Below are positions 26,745 to 35,653 of a stretch of DNA of 60,819 bases, piece after piece. The position numbers and the translations under genes were made by a program. The stretch covers positions 1 to 60,819 of the forward strand of contig JAFTWE010000042.1 in NCBI GenBank assembly GCA_017465465.1, read 5' to 3'. The notes beneath the pieces are model-generated. The model had not been told where the DNA came from, made no database searches, and saw only the letters and a program-made list of their open reading frames with translations. Within the stretch, counting starts at the first letter, position 1. Every line of letters begins with the position of its first letter. Origin of the DNA: Clostridia bacterium. Its GTDB lineage: Bacteria; Bacillota; Clostridia; Oscillospirales; Acutalibacteraceae.

Positions 26745-28739
26745 GTGCCCGAAATTAACATACTTGACAAACACGTTGCCGAGCTTATTGCCGCAGGTGA
26801 AGTGGTTGAAAGACCTGCCTCGGTTGTGAAAGAGCTTATGGAAAACTCCATTGATGCAGGCGCAACGCTTATAACTGTTGAAATCCGCAGGGGCGGTATC
26901 ACTTACATAAGAATTACCGACAACGGCTGCGGAATTGACCGAAGCAACATTAAAAAAGCTTTTATCAGCCACGCTACAAGTAAAATTTCTTCAGCCGACG
27001 ACCTTGATTCAATTCTCACCCTCGGCTTCAGAGGTGAAGCCCTGGCATCTATGGCTGCCGTTGCAAGGGTTGAAATGCTCACCCGCGCCGAAAGCGAAGA
27101 AATCGGCACACGATATCTGATTGAAGGCTCGCAGGAGGTTTTGCTTGACGATGCAGGCTGCCCTAAAGGGACAACCATTGTTGTGAGAGATTTATTTTTC
27201 AACACCCCGGCAAGAATGAAATTCCTTAAAAAAGATGTTACCGAAGCCAACGCCGTTGCAGGAGTTGTGGACAGAATTGCCCTCTCCCACCCCGAGGTTT
27301 GTGTAAGATTTATCCGCGAGGGTAAGGAAGTTCTTTCTACCCCCGGTGACGGTAAAATCCAAAGCGCAATTCACGCTATTTTCGGCAAGGAGTTTTCTCA
27401 GGGGCTTATTTCCTGCGAATACGAATTAAACGGCATTAAGGTAAGCGGATTTATTTCAAAGCCCGTTCACGCAAGAGCTAACCGCACAATGCAGTTTTTC
27501 TTCCTTAACGGCAGACTCATTAAAACACGAACTGCTATGGCGGCATTGGAGCAAGCATACAAAAATGCGATTATGGTGGGTAAATTCCCCGCCTGCGTGC
27601 TTAACATCAGCATTCCCCCAATGGCAGTTGATGTTAATGTTCACCCTGCTAAAACCGAAGTCCGCTTTGCTGACGAAAAGAAAATTTTTGATGCAGTTTA
27701 TTACTGCGCAAAGCTCGCCTTAGAAAGCGGCGATACACGCCCTCAGATGAGCTTTGAAGCAAAGGCTCAGATGAAGGTTGTTTCTCAGTCAATGCCACAG
27801 CCTCCGAAAGCGGAGCAGACATTTTTAAATCTCAATTTAAGAAAGCCTGCCCCTGCGGCTACAGAGCAAAAGAAAGACACATCAGCTCACGCTGAACCTG
27901 TTAAAATAAACGAAGTTGAAAAAGAGCCTGTTCCAAAACCTGTTGAACGAGTCTTTAAGGTTGAAAGCGGAGAAAAGCCCAACCAAAACATTCAGTCTGA
28001 TGACGATTTGCTTCTCAATAATCCCACAATAAGCAAGGTTGTTATTGCTGAAGAAACGGTAAAACTCCCCGTTATTGAAGAAACCCCTATTGAAGAAAAA
28101 GAAGAGGCTGTTATTACCGAAAAGCTAACCCCTCCCGAAACCGAGACCGAAGCTCCTGCAACTGTTTTTGTGGAGCCGTTCAGGGTAATCGGTGAAGCTT
28201 TTAAAACATATATCCTCGTTGAGCAGGGCGACAAAATGTTGGTTATTGACAAGCACGCCGCCCACGAACGAATGATTTTTAATTCCCTGAAAAAAGAGCA
28301 GGACAATGTTCAGAGCCAGATGCTCCTCACCCCTGTTACAATTACCCTGAGCAAAGAAGAATATAATGCTTTGCTTGAAAATACCGATATACTCCTCAAA
28401 GCAGGATATGCTGTGGAGGATTTCGGGCAGGGAATGGTAATTGTTACCGAATGCCCCACTTTCATTGAAAGCGGAGATATTGAGCCTGTGGTTATTGAGC
28501 TTGCAGGCTATCTTGCAGATAACAAAAAGGATTTGATTCCCGAAAAGCTGGATTGGATTTATCATTCAACCGCGTGCAGAGCCGCAATCAAAGCAGGAGA
28601 TAAAACCACAGCCTATGAACAGCAGAAGTTTGTAGAACAGCTTCTTTCACTGCCCGATGTGAGATATTGCCCTCACGGCAGACCGGTTATGATTGAAATG
28701 AGCAAAAAAGAGCTTGAAAAGAATTTTGGCAGAATTTAA
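26745..28739 (+). CDS. mutL: DNA mismatch repair protein MutL
   Basis: A GHKL ATPase and endonuclease that couples MutS to strand removal. The N-terminal domain shows ELIAAGEVVERPASVVKEL, SIDAGAT, DNGCGI and GFRGEAL. A long Pro/Glu/Lys linker (about 345-470) leads to the dimerisation/endonuclease domain. The metal motifs ACRAAIKAG and CPHGRPVMIEM are present, as in endonuclease-type MutL. The DQHAxxExxxxE motif reads DKHAAHERMIFN (residues 502-513), with Asn in place of the last Glu. The start is GTG 26745, which gives the conserved MPEINILD N-terminus and has GTGGTGA upstream. Confidence 0.96.
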   Translation: MPEINILDKHVAELIAAGEVVERPASVVKELMENSIDAGATLITVEIRRGGITYIRITDNGCGIDRSNIKKAFISHATSKISSADDLDSILTLGFRGEALASMAAVARVEMLTRAESEEIGTRYLIEGSQEVLLDDAGCPKGTTIVVRDLFFNTPARMKFLKKDVTEANAVAGVVDRIALSHPEVCVRFIREGKEVLSTPGDGKIQSAIHAIFGKEFSQGLISCEYELNGIKVSGFISKPVHARANRTMQFFFLNGRLIKTRTAMAALEQAYKNAIMVGKFPACVLNISIPPMAVDVNVHPAKTEVRFADEKKIFDAVYYCAKLALESGDTRPQMSFEAKAQMKVVSQSMPQPPKAEQTFLNLNLRKPAPAATEQKKDTSAHAEPVKINEVEKEPVPKPVERVFKVESGEKPNQNIQSDDDLLLNNPTISKVVIAEETVKLPVIEETPIEEKEEAVITEKLTPPETETEAPATVFVEPFRVIGEAFKTYILVEQGDKMLVIDKHAAHERMIFNSLKKEQDNVQSQMLLTPVTITLSKEEYNALLENTDILLKAGYAVEDFGQGMVIVTECPTFIESGDIEPVVIELAGYLADNKKDLIPEKLDWIYHSTACRAAIKAGDKTTAYEQQKFVEQLLSLPDVRYCPHGRPVMIEMSKKELEKNFGRI

Positions 28740-28754
28740 CGGAGGTACGGCAAC

Positions 28755-29696
28755 ATGAATAAAATACCGCTTATAGTTGTTGCCGGACCAACCGCTTCAG
28801 GCAAGACAAGCCTTGGAATTGCCGTTTGCAAAAAGTTCGGCGGAGAGGTTATTTCGGCTGACTCTATGCAGATTTATAAAGGTATGGATATTGCAACAGC
28901 AAAGCCCACCGAGGAAGAGACTGACGGCATCCCCCACCACCTTATTGATATAATTGACCCTGAGGAAAGGTTTTCTGTGGCAGAATTCAAGCGCCTTGCA
29001 GAAGAAAAAATCAGTGACATTATTTCAAGAGGAAAAATCCCCGTTGTTGTGGGCGGAACAGGGCTTTATATTGATAACCTTACCCAGAACATTGAGCTTG
29101 CAGATTCTCAGGTTGACCTTGAACTGAGAGAAAGGCTCACTAAAAAAGCCGAGGAAGAAGGTCTTGACACTTTAATTGAAGAGCTTAAGGCTATTGACCC
29201 GGAATATGTTGCAAATCTTAAAGAAATTAACAAAAAAAGAATTATAAGAGCCTTGGAGCTGTGGCACACAGCAGGCATCACCGTAACTGAGCAAAACCGC
29301 CGTTCAAGGCTTAATGAAAGCCCGTACAGGGTTTGCTATCTTTGCCTTGACGCTCACGACCGTGAGATTTTGTATAACCGCATAAATCTGCGTGTTGACA
29401 AAATGGTTGAAGACGGTCTTTTGCAGGAGGCTGAGCAATTCCTTGAAAGCAAAGGAATCACCTCTGCTCAGGCAATCGGCTACAAGGAGCTTGACCCGTA
29501 TTTCAGCGGTGAAAAGACCTTACAGGAAGCGCTGAACTCACTCAAGCAAGGCACACGCCGTTATGCAAAGCGCCAGCTCACCTGGTTCAGACGCAACGAA
29601 AATGCTACTCATTTATACATTGACGAATACGAAAGCGCCGAAGGCTTGTGCAATGCCGCTTTCGATATAATAGACAAATTTTTAAAGGAGGAATAA
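28755..29696 (+). CDS. miaA: tRNA dimethylallyltransferase
   Basis: The enzyme transfers dimethylallyl from DMAPP to A37 of tRNA, making the i6A that MiaB later methylthiolates. The P-loop GPTASGKTS is at the N-terminus, followed by ADSMQIYKGMDIATAKPT, VGGTGLYID and the C-terminal QAIGYKEL and TRRYAKRQLTWFRR. The 313-residue length is normal. The ribosome site is GGAGG. It is in one transcript with mutS and mutL, and functionally linked to miaB at the start of the run. Confidence 0.97.
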   Translation: MNKIPLIVVAGPTASGKTSLGIAVCKKFGGEVISADSMQIYKGMDIATAKPTEEETDGIPHHLIDIIDPEERFSVAEFKRLAEEKISDIISRGKIPVVVGGTGLYIDNLTQNIELADSQVDLELRERLTKKAEEEGLDTLIEELKAIDPEYVANLKEINKKRIIRALELWHTAGITVTEQNRRSRLNESPYRVCYLCLDAHDREILYNRINLRVDKMVEDGLLQEAEQFLESKGITSAQAIGYKELDPYFSGEKTLQEALNSLKQGTRRYAKRQLTWFRRNENATHLYIDEYESAEGLCNAAFDIIDKFLKEE

Positions 29697-29700
29697 GACA

Positions 29701-30918
29701 GTGAAAAATCAACAATGGACTAAAATTGTTGCAATTATCTTAAGCGTTATGGTTATTGCTTATATGACATACAACGCTTTTGCTTATACTTATTCCCCCG
29801 TTACCACCGAAAGGCTTACCGAGCAGACCTCCATTGAGCAGACCTTTGAATTCAAAGGCTTTGTTTTAAGGGATGAAACTGCTATTGACTCAGCTTCCGG
29901 CGGTACTGCGATTTCACTTGCAATAGACGGAACCCGAGTTGCCAAAGGTGACTGCATTGCAATATCCTGCGCCAACAACGACGACGCCGCAGTTTACACA
30001 AGGCTTGAAGCCGCCAGAGAAGAATATGACAGACTGGTTAATCTCAACAATCAGAATGGCGTAAACGAATTAAGCTCAGAAAAGCTTAACGATGAAATTC
30101 AGTCAGCCTACAGCGATATTCTTGATAAAATTTTCAGTAATGACTTTTCTTCTCTTTCTCAGTCTGTTGAGCTTTTTAATAATAAGAGTGCAACAAAGCA
30201 GATTTTGTCCGAAGGCTCCATTGACCTGAGCGACACAATAACCGCTTTAAAGGAAGAGATTGAGTCATTAGAAGCCAAAAATGTTAAATACACAGAGATT
30301 GAAGCCCCCGCTTCGGGCTATTACATAAATAATCTCGACGGCTACGAAGCTACGCTCAATTATGCAGAAGCAGAAAAGCTCACCGCAGAACAGATAGAAA
30401 AAGCTGTTGAAGCCGAGCCGTCAAAAACCGCCTCAGATTCGGGCAAGCTTGTAAGCAGTTATCTTTGGTATCTTGCAGGCGTAGTTGATACCAAATATAC
30501 CAAAAGCTTCCCCGTTGGCAAAAACATAACAGTTAACTTCCCTGACGACGGACTTTCAAACATTCAGATGAAGGTTGAATCAGCCGAAGCAGCAGGCGGA
30601 AAGCTTAAGGTGCTTTTAAGCTCAACCCTTATGAACGAAGAGCTTGCAAATATGCGAATTGAAACCGTTGAGATTGTTGAGCAGGCTTATGACGGATATA
30701 AAATCCCCTCAAAAGCCATAAGATTTGATGAAGAAAACAACAGCGGTGTTTATGTTCTAAGAGGTAAAATAATATCCTTTATTGAAGTGGAAATACTATA
30801 CACCGATGAAGATTATGTTATTGTAAGTGCCTCAAAGTCAAAGGGAAAAGGGCTTACACTTTATGACGATGTTATAACGAAAGGAAGGGATTTGTACGAT
30901 GGAAAGGTCATTAACTGA
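29701..30918 (+). CDS. HlyD-like membrane-anchored protein in the sepF cluster
   Basis: Residues 8-28 form an N-terminal transmembrane helix. The extracytoplasmic part has a split biotinyl-lipoyl-like region (FKGFVLRDE and IDGTRVAKGD, then APASGYYINNLDGYE), separated by a coiled-coil-like hairpin (about 95-195), as in membrane-fusion proteins. A beta-barrel-like domain follows. No transporter partner is adjacent. Its fixed place before yggS and sepF in Clostridia suggests an envelope or division role, but that is inference. The start is GTG 29701 with AAAGGAGG upstream. The end overlaps the next gene by 20 nt. Confidence 0.75.
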   Translation: MKNQQWTKIVAIILSVMVIAYMTYNAFAYTYSPVTTERLTEQTSIEQTFEFKGFVLRDETAIDSASGGTAISLAIDGTRVAKGDCIAISCANNDDAAVYTRLEAAREEYDRLVNLNNQNGVNELSSEKLNDEIQSAYSDILDKIFSNDFSSLSQSVELFNNKSATKQILSEGSIDLSDTITALKEEIESLEAKNVKYTEIEAPASGYYINNLDGYEATLNYAEAEKLTAEQIEKAVEAEPSKTASDSGKLVSSYLWYLAGVVDTKYTKSFPVGKNITVNFPDDGLSNIQMKVESAEAAGGKLKVLLSSTLMNEELANMRIETVEIVEQAYDGYKIPSKAIRFDEENNSGVYVLRGKIISFIEVEILYTDEDYVIVSASKSKGKGLTLYDDVITKGRDLYDGKVIN

Positions 30919-31624
30919 CAAGCGTTTTTTTGACATTGAAGAAAATTACAAAGAGCTTTCATCAGGCATTGCCGAAGCTGCAATCAAATGCGGCCGTGAC
31001 CCGCAAGAAGTCAGATTTATGGCAGTTACCAAAACAGTTGAGCCAATTTACATCAATCACGCCCTTTCCTTAGGTCTTGATTTAATCGGTGAAAACCGGG
31101 TTCAGGAATTTATGTCAAAGCGTGACGAGCTTAATCTTGCAGGGGTAGAAAAGCACCTTATAGGTCATTTGCAGACAAACAAGGTTAAGCAGATTGTGGG
31201 CAATGTTGATTTCATTGACGGTGTTGACAGCCTTAAGGTTGCCAAAGAAATCGGCAAGGCTTCACTCAAAGCGGGAATTTCAACCGATATTTTGCTTGAA
31301 ATAAATATCGGCGGTGAAGAAAGCAAGTTTGGTTTTACCCCTGAAAGCATCGGTGAAACCGTTTGTGAAATTGCTGAAATTGAGGGTGTTCGGGTCAGAG
31401 GATTGATGGCTATACCCCCGATTTGTGACGATAGTGTAAAAAATCGCATATTTTTTGAAAATATGCACCGTCTGTTTATTGACATTGGCGCAAAAAAAAT
31501 ACATAATGTTAGTATGGATATTTTATCCATGGGTATGTCGGGCGATTATCAGGACGCTGTCGCTTGCGGCTCAACCATGGTCAGAATAGGCTCCGCACTG
31601 TTCGGAGCAAGAAATTACAGATAA
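30899..31624 (+). CDS. YggS/YlmE-family pyridoxal phosphate homeostasis protein
   Basis: A single-domain PLP-binding TIM-barrel protein of the PROSC family (241 residues). The PLP lysine lies in FMAVTKTVEP; IGENRVQE, HLIGHLQTNK, MSMGMSGDYQDAV and VRIGSALFGARNY are the other conserved blocks. Family members buffer PLP and affect amino-acid metabolism. In Gram-positive bacteria the gene commonly sits just upstream of sepF (ylmE-ylmF), as here. The start overlaps the previous gene by 20 nt, with AAGGAAGGG as ribosome site. Confidence 0.94.
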   Translation: MERSLTDKRFFDIEENYKELSSGIAEAAIKCGRDPQEVRFMAVTKTVEPIYINHALSLGLDLIGENRVQEFMSKRDELNLAGVEKHLIGHLQTNKVKQIVGNVDFIDGVDSLKVAKEIGKASLKAGISTDILLEINIGGEESKFGFTPESIGETVCEIAEIEGVRVRGLMAIPPICDDSVKNRIFFENMHRLFIDIGAKKIHNVSMDILSMGMSGDYQDAVACGSTMVRIGSALFGARNYR

Positions 31625-31637
31625 CGGAGGATATGTT

Positions 31638-32117
31638 ATGGGATTTTTCGAATCAATTAAAAAGTCACTTTCTATGTCTGAGGAAGAATACCTTGACGAT
31701 GTAGATGTTCAGGAAGAGGAAGAAGAGGATTATGCTCCTCGCAAGAGATTTACTGCTCCGAAAGCAAGACAGTATGAAACAGGCGCTGACAATGTAGTTG
31801 ACTTCAAGGCTACCGCTGCTCCCTCAGCAGGTGGTTCAAAGGCTCATGTTGTTTTCAAAAAGGTTGACTCTTTTGCAGATGTAGGCCCTGTTGCTGATGT
31901 TCTTAATGAAAAGAGAATTGCTATTCTCAACCTTGAAACCTGCCCCACAGAAGAGGCTGTAAGAGTTATCGACTTCCTTTCAGGTGTTGCTTATGCCAAC
32001 AATGCCACCATTCAGCGTGTTGCAGGCAGAGCTTATATCATCACACCCAACAATGTTCCCCTTTCGGGCGAGCTTCTTGACGAAGTTGTTAATTCCGCAA
32101 CTAACGGTTTATTCTAA
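31638..32117 (+). CDS. sepF: cell division protein SepF
   Basis: A 159-residue FtsZ-binding, membrane-tethering protein. The N-terminal amphipathic helix (MGFFESIKKSLSM) binds membrane, an acidic linker follows, and the C-terminal DUF552 domain begins HVVFKKVDSFADVGPVAD, continues with KRIAILNLE and ends in GRAYIITPNNVPLSGE. GGAGG precedes the ATG. It lies between the PLP protein and divIVA, a standard order in Firmicutes. Confidence 0.96.
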   Translation: MGFFESIKKSLSMSEEEYLDDVDVQEEEEEDYAPRKRFTAPKARQYETGADNVVDFKATAAPSAGGSKAHVVFKKVDSFADVGPVADVLNEKRIAILNLETCPTEEAVRVIDFLSGVAYANNATIQRVAGRAYIITPNNVPLSGELLDEVVNSATNGLF

Positions 32118-32132
32118 TCAAATTTTAAAAGA

Positions 32133-32148
32133 TAAGACTTCGGTCTTA
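32133..32148 (+). promoter_or_regulatory. TTCG-capped hairpin before divIVA
   Basis: TAAGAC and GTCTTA enclose a TTCG tetraloop. The hairpin ends two bases before the divIVA ribosome site and is not followed by T residues, so a role in mRNA processing or translation is likelier than termination. Confidence 0.45.
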
Positions 32149-32162
32149 CAGGAGGTTATGTG

Positions 32163-33386
32163 ATGTTAACACCATCAAAGATTAAAAACCATCATTTTGA
32201 AGCATCAGGCAAAAACTCTTACAGAGCCCAGTCTGTTGACGATTTTTTTGATATTGTAGCTGACTCTTACGAGCAGATGTTTAAAGAAAACGGCGAGCTT
32301 GTTAAAAAAATCAGCCTTCTTGCTGAAAGAGTTGAAGAATACAGAAACGACGAGGATAATATCCGCGCCGCATTACTTACTGCTCAGCGTATGGCTGACC
32401 AGATTATGAGAGAAACAAACGAAAAAGCAGAAGCTCAGCTTGCAGAGGCCGTTGCCAATGCTAAAAAAATTGAAGAAGAAGCTACAGCAAAAGCAAAAGC
32501 AGTTGTTGAAACCGCTCAGGCTCAGGCTAACGCTATGGTTGCAGAGGCTAACACTACAGCTAAAAACCTTATTGAAGACGCTACTGCTGACGCCAAAGAG
32601 CAGGCAGTTGTTGCAAGAGACAGAATGATTAAAACTCAGGCTGCTCTCGGTCTTGTTGAAAAAGAGGCAGACGCCTTCAAGCGACAGCTTCTTGACCTTT
32701 ACAGAGAACATATTGAGCTTATTTCAAGAATCCCTGAGGTAGAAATCGAAGAACCTGTTGAAGAGCCTGCAGCTCAGCCCGCAGAGGTTGAGGCTCCCGT
32801 TAATGTTGAAGAAGCTCCCGCAGTTGAGGAAGAGCCTGTAGAAGAGCCCGCAGTTGAAGAAGCAGTTGTTGTTCCTCCTGCAGCAGAAGAAATCGTAGAA
32901 GAGGAGCCTGTTGTGGTTGCTCCCGTAATCGTTGAAGAAGAGCCTGCAGAAGACACCGAAGAAGCCGTTATCGAAGCTCCCGATGAGGAAGCTGTTGAAG
33001 ACGACCTCACCGACGATATGCTTGAAAGAATGGGTCTTGATGTTCCTTCTTTTGCTCAGCCTGAAGAAGCTCCCGAGTCAAAATATTCTTACATCGATGA
33101 AGATGATGAATATTATGAAGATGAAGAAGACGAAGAGCCGGCAGAAATTGATGACGGTTATGAATCAGACGACGGAATCAAATTTGACCTCAGCTCCATC
33201 AAATTCGGCGTTGCTGACGATGATGAAGATGATGACGAATACTATGATGACGACGAAGACGATGACGATTATTACGACGATGATGATGAAGACGATGACG
33301 ATTATTACGACGATGATGATGAAGACGATGACGACGATGAAGACGGCGGCTTCGGCTCAAAGCTCAAGGGCTTTTTCAAGAGATAA
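32163..33386 (+). CDS. DivIVA domain protein with acidic repeat tail
   Basis: The N-terminus (MLTPSKIKNHHFEAS, then SYRAQSVDDFFDIVADSYEQM) is the DivIVA membrane-curvature domain. A long coiled coil follows (about 45-185), then a Pro/Glu/Val-rich linker and a very acidic tail in which blocks of Asp alternate with paired Tyr. The protein ends with a short basic amphipathic segment, FGSKLKGFFKR. The tail DNA contains a 33-bp exact tandem repeat. The start was set at ATG 32163, 7 nt after GGAGG. It probably marks poles or septa; the tail is unusual for DivIVA. Confidence 0.9.
   Translation: MLTPSKIKNHHFEASGKNSYRAQSVDDFFDIVADSYEQMFKENGELVKKISLLAERVEEYRNDEDNIRAALLTAQRMADQIMRETNEKAEAQLAEAVANAKKIEEEATAKAKAVVETAQAQANAMVAEANTTAKNLIEDATADAKEQAVVARDRMIKTQAALGLVEKEADAFKRQLLDLYREHIELISRIPEVEIEEPVEEPAAQPAEVEAPVNVEEAPAVEEEPVEEPAVEEAVVVPPAAEEIVEEEPVVVAPVIVEEEPAEDTEEAVIEAPDEEAVEDDLTDDMLERMGLDVPSFAQPEEAPESKYSYIDEDDEYYEDEEDEEPAEIDDGYESDDGIKFDLSSIKFGVADDDEDDDEYYDDDEDDDDYYDDDDEDDDDYYDDDDEDDDDDEDGGFGSKLKGFFKR
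33255..33320 (+). repeat. 33-bp tandem repeat in the divIVA tail
   Basis: Two exact consecutive copies (33255-33287 and 33288-33320) encode EDDDDYYDDDD. A diverged unit (EDDDEYYDDD) precedes them and a partial unit follows. Confidence 0.9.
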
Positions 33387-33865
33387 TGGCAGTCGCAATC
33401 AGTCTTTTTTCAATCGCCGTTCTGACTGTTATTGACCAGATAATCAAATTCTTTATTGAAAGAGATTTGCGCCCTGTTGAAGAAATCCCTTTTATTGACG
33501 GATTTCTTCACTGGGAGTATGTTCAGAACACAGGTGCGGCATTCGGCTCGTTTTCAGATAATACCACCTTGTTGTCAATAATTACCGGAATAATTATATT
33601 CTGCGGAATTGTTGCAATAATAATAAAAAAAATCAATCACAAGCTTTTGCTTGTGACAACCGTTATGATTATTTCAGGCGGTCTTGGTAACCTGATTGAC
33701 AGAATAACCCGAGGCTATGTTGTTGACTTTATCTGTGTGGAGTTTATTGACTTCCCTGTTTTCAACTTTGCAGATATTCTTGTTACCTGCGGAGCATTTA
33801 TGCTCATAGGTTACCTTCTTTTTGATATTTACAAAGATTACAAAGCTAAAAAAAATCAAGGGTGA
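33386..33865 (+). CDS. lspA: lipoprotein signal peptidase (signal peptidase II)
   Basis: An aspartyl protease of the membrane that removes signal peptides from prolipoproteins. It has four hydrophobic segments in 159 residues. The catalytic Asp residues lie in GYVVDFI and FNFADI, and VQNTGAAFG and GGLGNLIDR are conserved. The start overlaps the divIVA stop by one base (TAATG). It overlaps or abuts rluD, as in many Firmicutes. Confidence 0.96.
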   Translation: MAVAISLFSIAVLTVIDQIIKFFIERDLRPVEEIPFIDGFLHWEYVQNTGAAFGSFSDNTTLLSIITGIIIFCGIVAIIIKKINHKLLLVTTVMIISGGLGNLIDRITRGYVVDFICVEFIDFPVFNFADILVTCGAFMLIGYLLFDIYKDYKAKKNQG

Positions 33866-33867
33866 TA

Positions 33868-34794
33868 ATGTTGGATGAACTGATTTTCACCGCTGAAGAT
33901 GAATTCATCGGCATGAGAATTGACAAAGCATTAAGCCTTGCGGCAGAAGGCTTTACACGCTCACACATTCAGTCTGTTATTGAAGACAAGGCTGTTCTCG
34001 TCAACGGCAAGGCTGTGGGCAAAAGCTATAAGCTGAGCTCTGGCGATGTTGTTGTTTTTACTCCCCCTGAATTAAAGGAGCTTAGCATTGAAGCTCAGAA
34101 TATTCCTATTGACATAGTGTATGAGGATGATGACCTGCTGGTTGTCAACAAGCCTCGCGGTATGGTTGTTCACCCTGCCCCGGGGAATTATGATTCAACC
34201 CTTGTAAACGCTCTTCTTTATCATTGTGAGGGCAGGCTTTCGGGAATTAACGGAGTTATCCGCCCCGGCATTGTTCACAGAATTGATAAAGACACCAGCG
34301 GACTTCTCATTGTTGCCAAAAATGACTTCGCTCACGAAAAGCTTGCCGCTCAGATTAAAGAACATTCTTTTACCCGCAGGTATATGGCGGTTATCCACGG
34401 CAATCTTAAAAGTGATGAGGGCATCATTGATGCCCCTATCGGAAGAAGCCCTAAGGACAGAAAAAAGATGTGTGTTACCGACAAAAATTCCCGTAACGCA
34501 CTGAGCAAATACGAGGTTATTGAAAGATTTGACAACTTCACTATGGTAAGAGTTACTCTTGAAACAGGCAGAACTCACCAGATAAGAGTTCACATGGCTC
34601 ACATCGGTCACCCTGTTGCAGGCGACCCTGTTTACGGCCCTAAAAACGGAGTAACCAAATTAAACGGACAATGCCTTCACGCAGGAATGATTGGCTTTAA
34701 TCATCCCCGTGACGGAAGATATATAGAGTTAGAGGCAGATTTGCCCGAATATTTTACAAATTTTGTAAAAACTCTAAAAAAATCAGCAAACTAA
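33868..34794 (+). CDS. RluD-type 23S rRNA pseudouridine synthase
   Basis: An S4 RNA-binding domain (about 12-60) is followed by the RsuA/RluA catalytic domain. The catalytic Asp is in IVHRIDKDTSGLL, and GRTHQIRVHMAHIGHPV is the conserved C-terminal block. The 308-residue length fits RluD, which modifies helix 69, but RluC-like specificity cannot be excluded. The start is uncertain by one codon (ATG 33868 or TTG 33871), because the AGGGTGA ribosome site lies very close. It directly follows lspA. Confidence 0.9.
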   Translation: MLDELIFTAEDEFIGMRIDKALSLAAEGFTRSHIQSVIEDKAVLVNGKAVGKSYKLSSGDVVVFTPPELKELSIEAQNIPIDIVYEDDDLLVVNKPRGMVVHPAPGNYDSTLVNALLYHCEGRLSGINGVIRPGIVHRIDKDTSGLLIVAKNDFAHEKLAAQIKEHSFTRRYMAVIHGNLKSDEGIIDAPIGRSPKDRKKMCVTDKNSRNALSKYEVIERFDNFTMVRVTLETGRTHQIRVHMAHIGHPVAGDPVYGPKNGVTKLNGQCLHAGMIGFNHPRDGRYIELEADLPEYFTNFVKTLKKSAN

Positions 34795-34808
34795 CCGGAG
34801 GTGTTATT

Positions 34809-35651
34809 TTGGACGCAAACATTAAAAAACAGTTGCAGATTAAAGCGTGCAAAGTACGAATGGGTATAATTGAGGGCGTTTATAACGCCAAGTCGGGTCA
34901 TCCCGGCGGTTCACTTTCTGTGGCCGACATTCTTACTTACCTTTATTTTGAGCACATGAATATCGACCCCAAAAATCCCAAATGGGAAGACAGAGACCGT
35001 TTTGTTCTTTCAAAGGGCCACACAGCCCCTGCTCTTTATGCAGTTCTTGCTCACAGAGGCTTTTTCTCTGTTGACGAGCTTAAGACTCTGCGCAAGCCCG
35101 GCTCAATGCTTCAGGGTCACCCCAGTATGAAGCTCACACCCGGTATTGATATGAGCACAGGCTCTTTGGGTCAGGGTATTTCAACAGCAGTAGGTATGGC
35201 TCTGGGCGCAAAATTGGGTGAAAAGTCCTACAGAGTTTTCACAGCTCTCGGTGACGGTGAAATTCAGGAAGGTCAGGTCTGGGAGGCTGCTATGTTTGCC
35301 GCCGCAAAGGGTCTTGACAATCTTGTTGCTGTTGTGGATAACAACAATCTTCAGATTGACGGCTCCGTTTCTGAGGTTAACTCACCTTACCCCATTCCCG
35401 AAAAGTTCCGTGCTTTCGGTTGGAATGTTATAGAAATCCATGCTCATTCCTTTGATGAAATTGACGCCGCCTTCAAGGCCGCCGCAGAATTCAAGGGCAA
35501 GCCCACCGCTATTATTGCAAAGAGCGTTAAGGGCAAGGGCGTTTCATTTATGGAAGACCAGTGCTCATGGCACGGCGCCGCCCCCAACGAAGAGCAATAC
35601 AATCAGGCAATGGCTGAGCTTCAGGCCGCCCTTGCAGAATTGGAGGCGTAA
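34809..35651 (+). CDS. transketolase, N-terminal subunit
   Basis: The thiamine-pyrophosphate-binding half of a split transketolase (280 residues). KSGHPGGSLS and the TPP/metal motif GDGEIQEGQVWEAAMFAA with VVDNNNLQIDG are visible. It catalyses two-carbon transfers in the non-oxidative pentose phosphate pathway. The start is a TTG at 34809 with GGAGGTG upstream. The C-terminal subunit follows after 2 bp. Confidence 0.95.
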   Translation: MDANIKKQLQIKACKVRMGIIEGVYNAKSGHPGGSLSVADILTYLYFEHMNIDPKNPKWEDRDRFVLSKGHTAPALYAVLAHRGFFSVDELKTLRKPGSMLQGHPSMKLTPGIDMSTGSLGQGISTAVGMALGAKLGEKSYRVFTALGDGEIQEGQVWEAAMFAAAKGLDNLVAVVDNNNLQIDGSVSEVNSPYPIPEKFRAFGWNVIEIHAHSFDEIDAAFKAAAEFKGKPTAIIAKSVKGKGVSFMEDQCSWHGAAPNEEQYNQAMAELQAALAELEA

Positions 35652-35653
35652 TT

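Noticed and set aside
33862..33870. GTG at 33862 as the rluD start
   Set aside because: It would lie inside the lspA stop and the ribosome site itself. The ATG at 33868 or TTG at 33871 are better placed.
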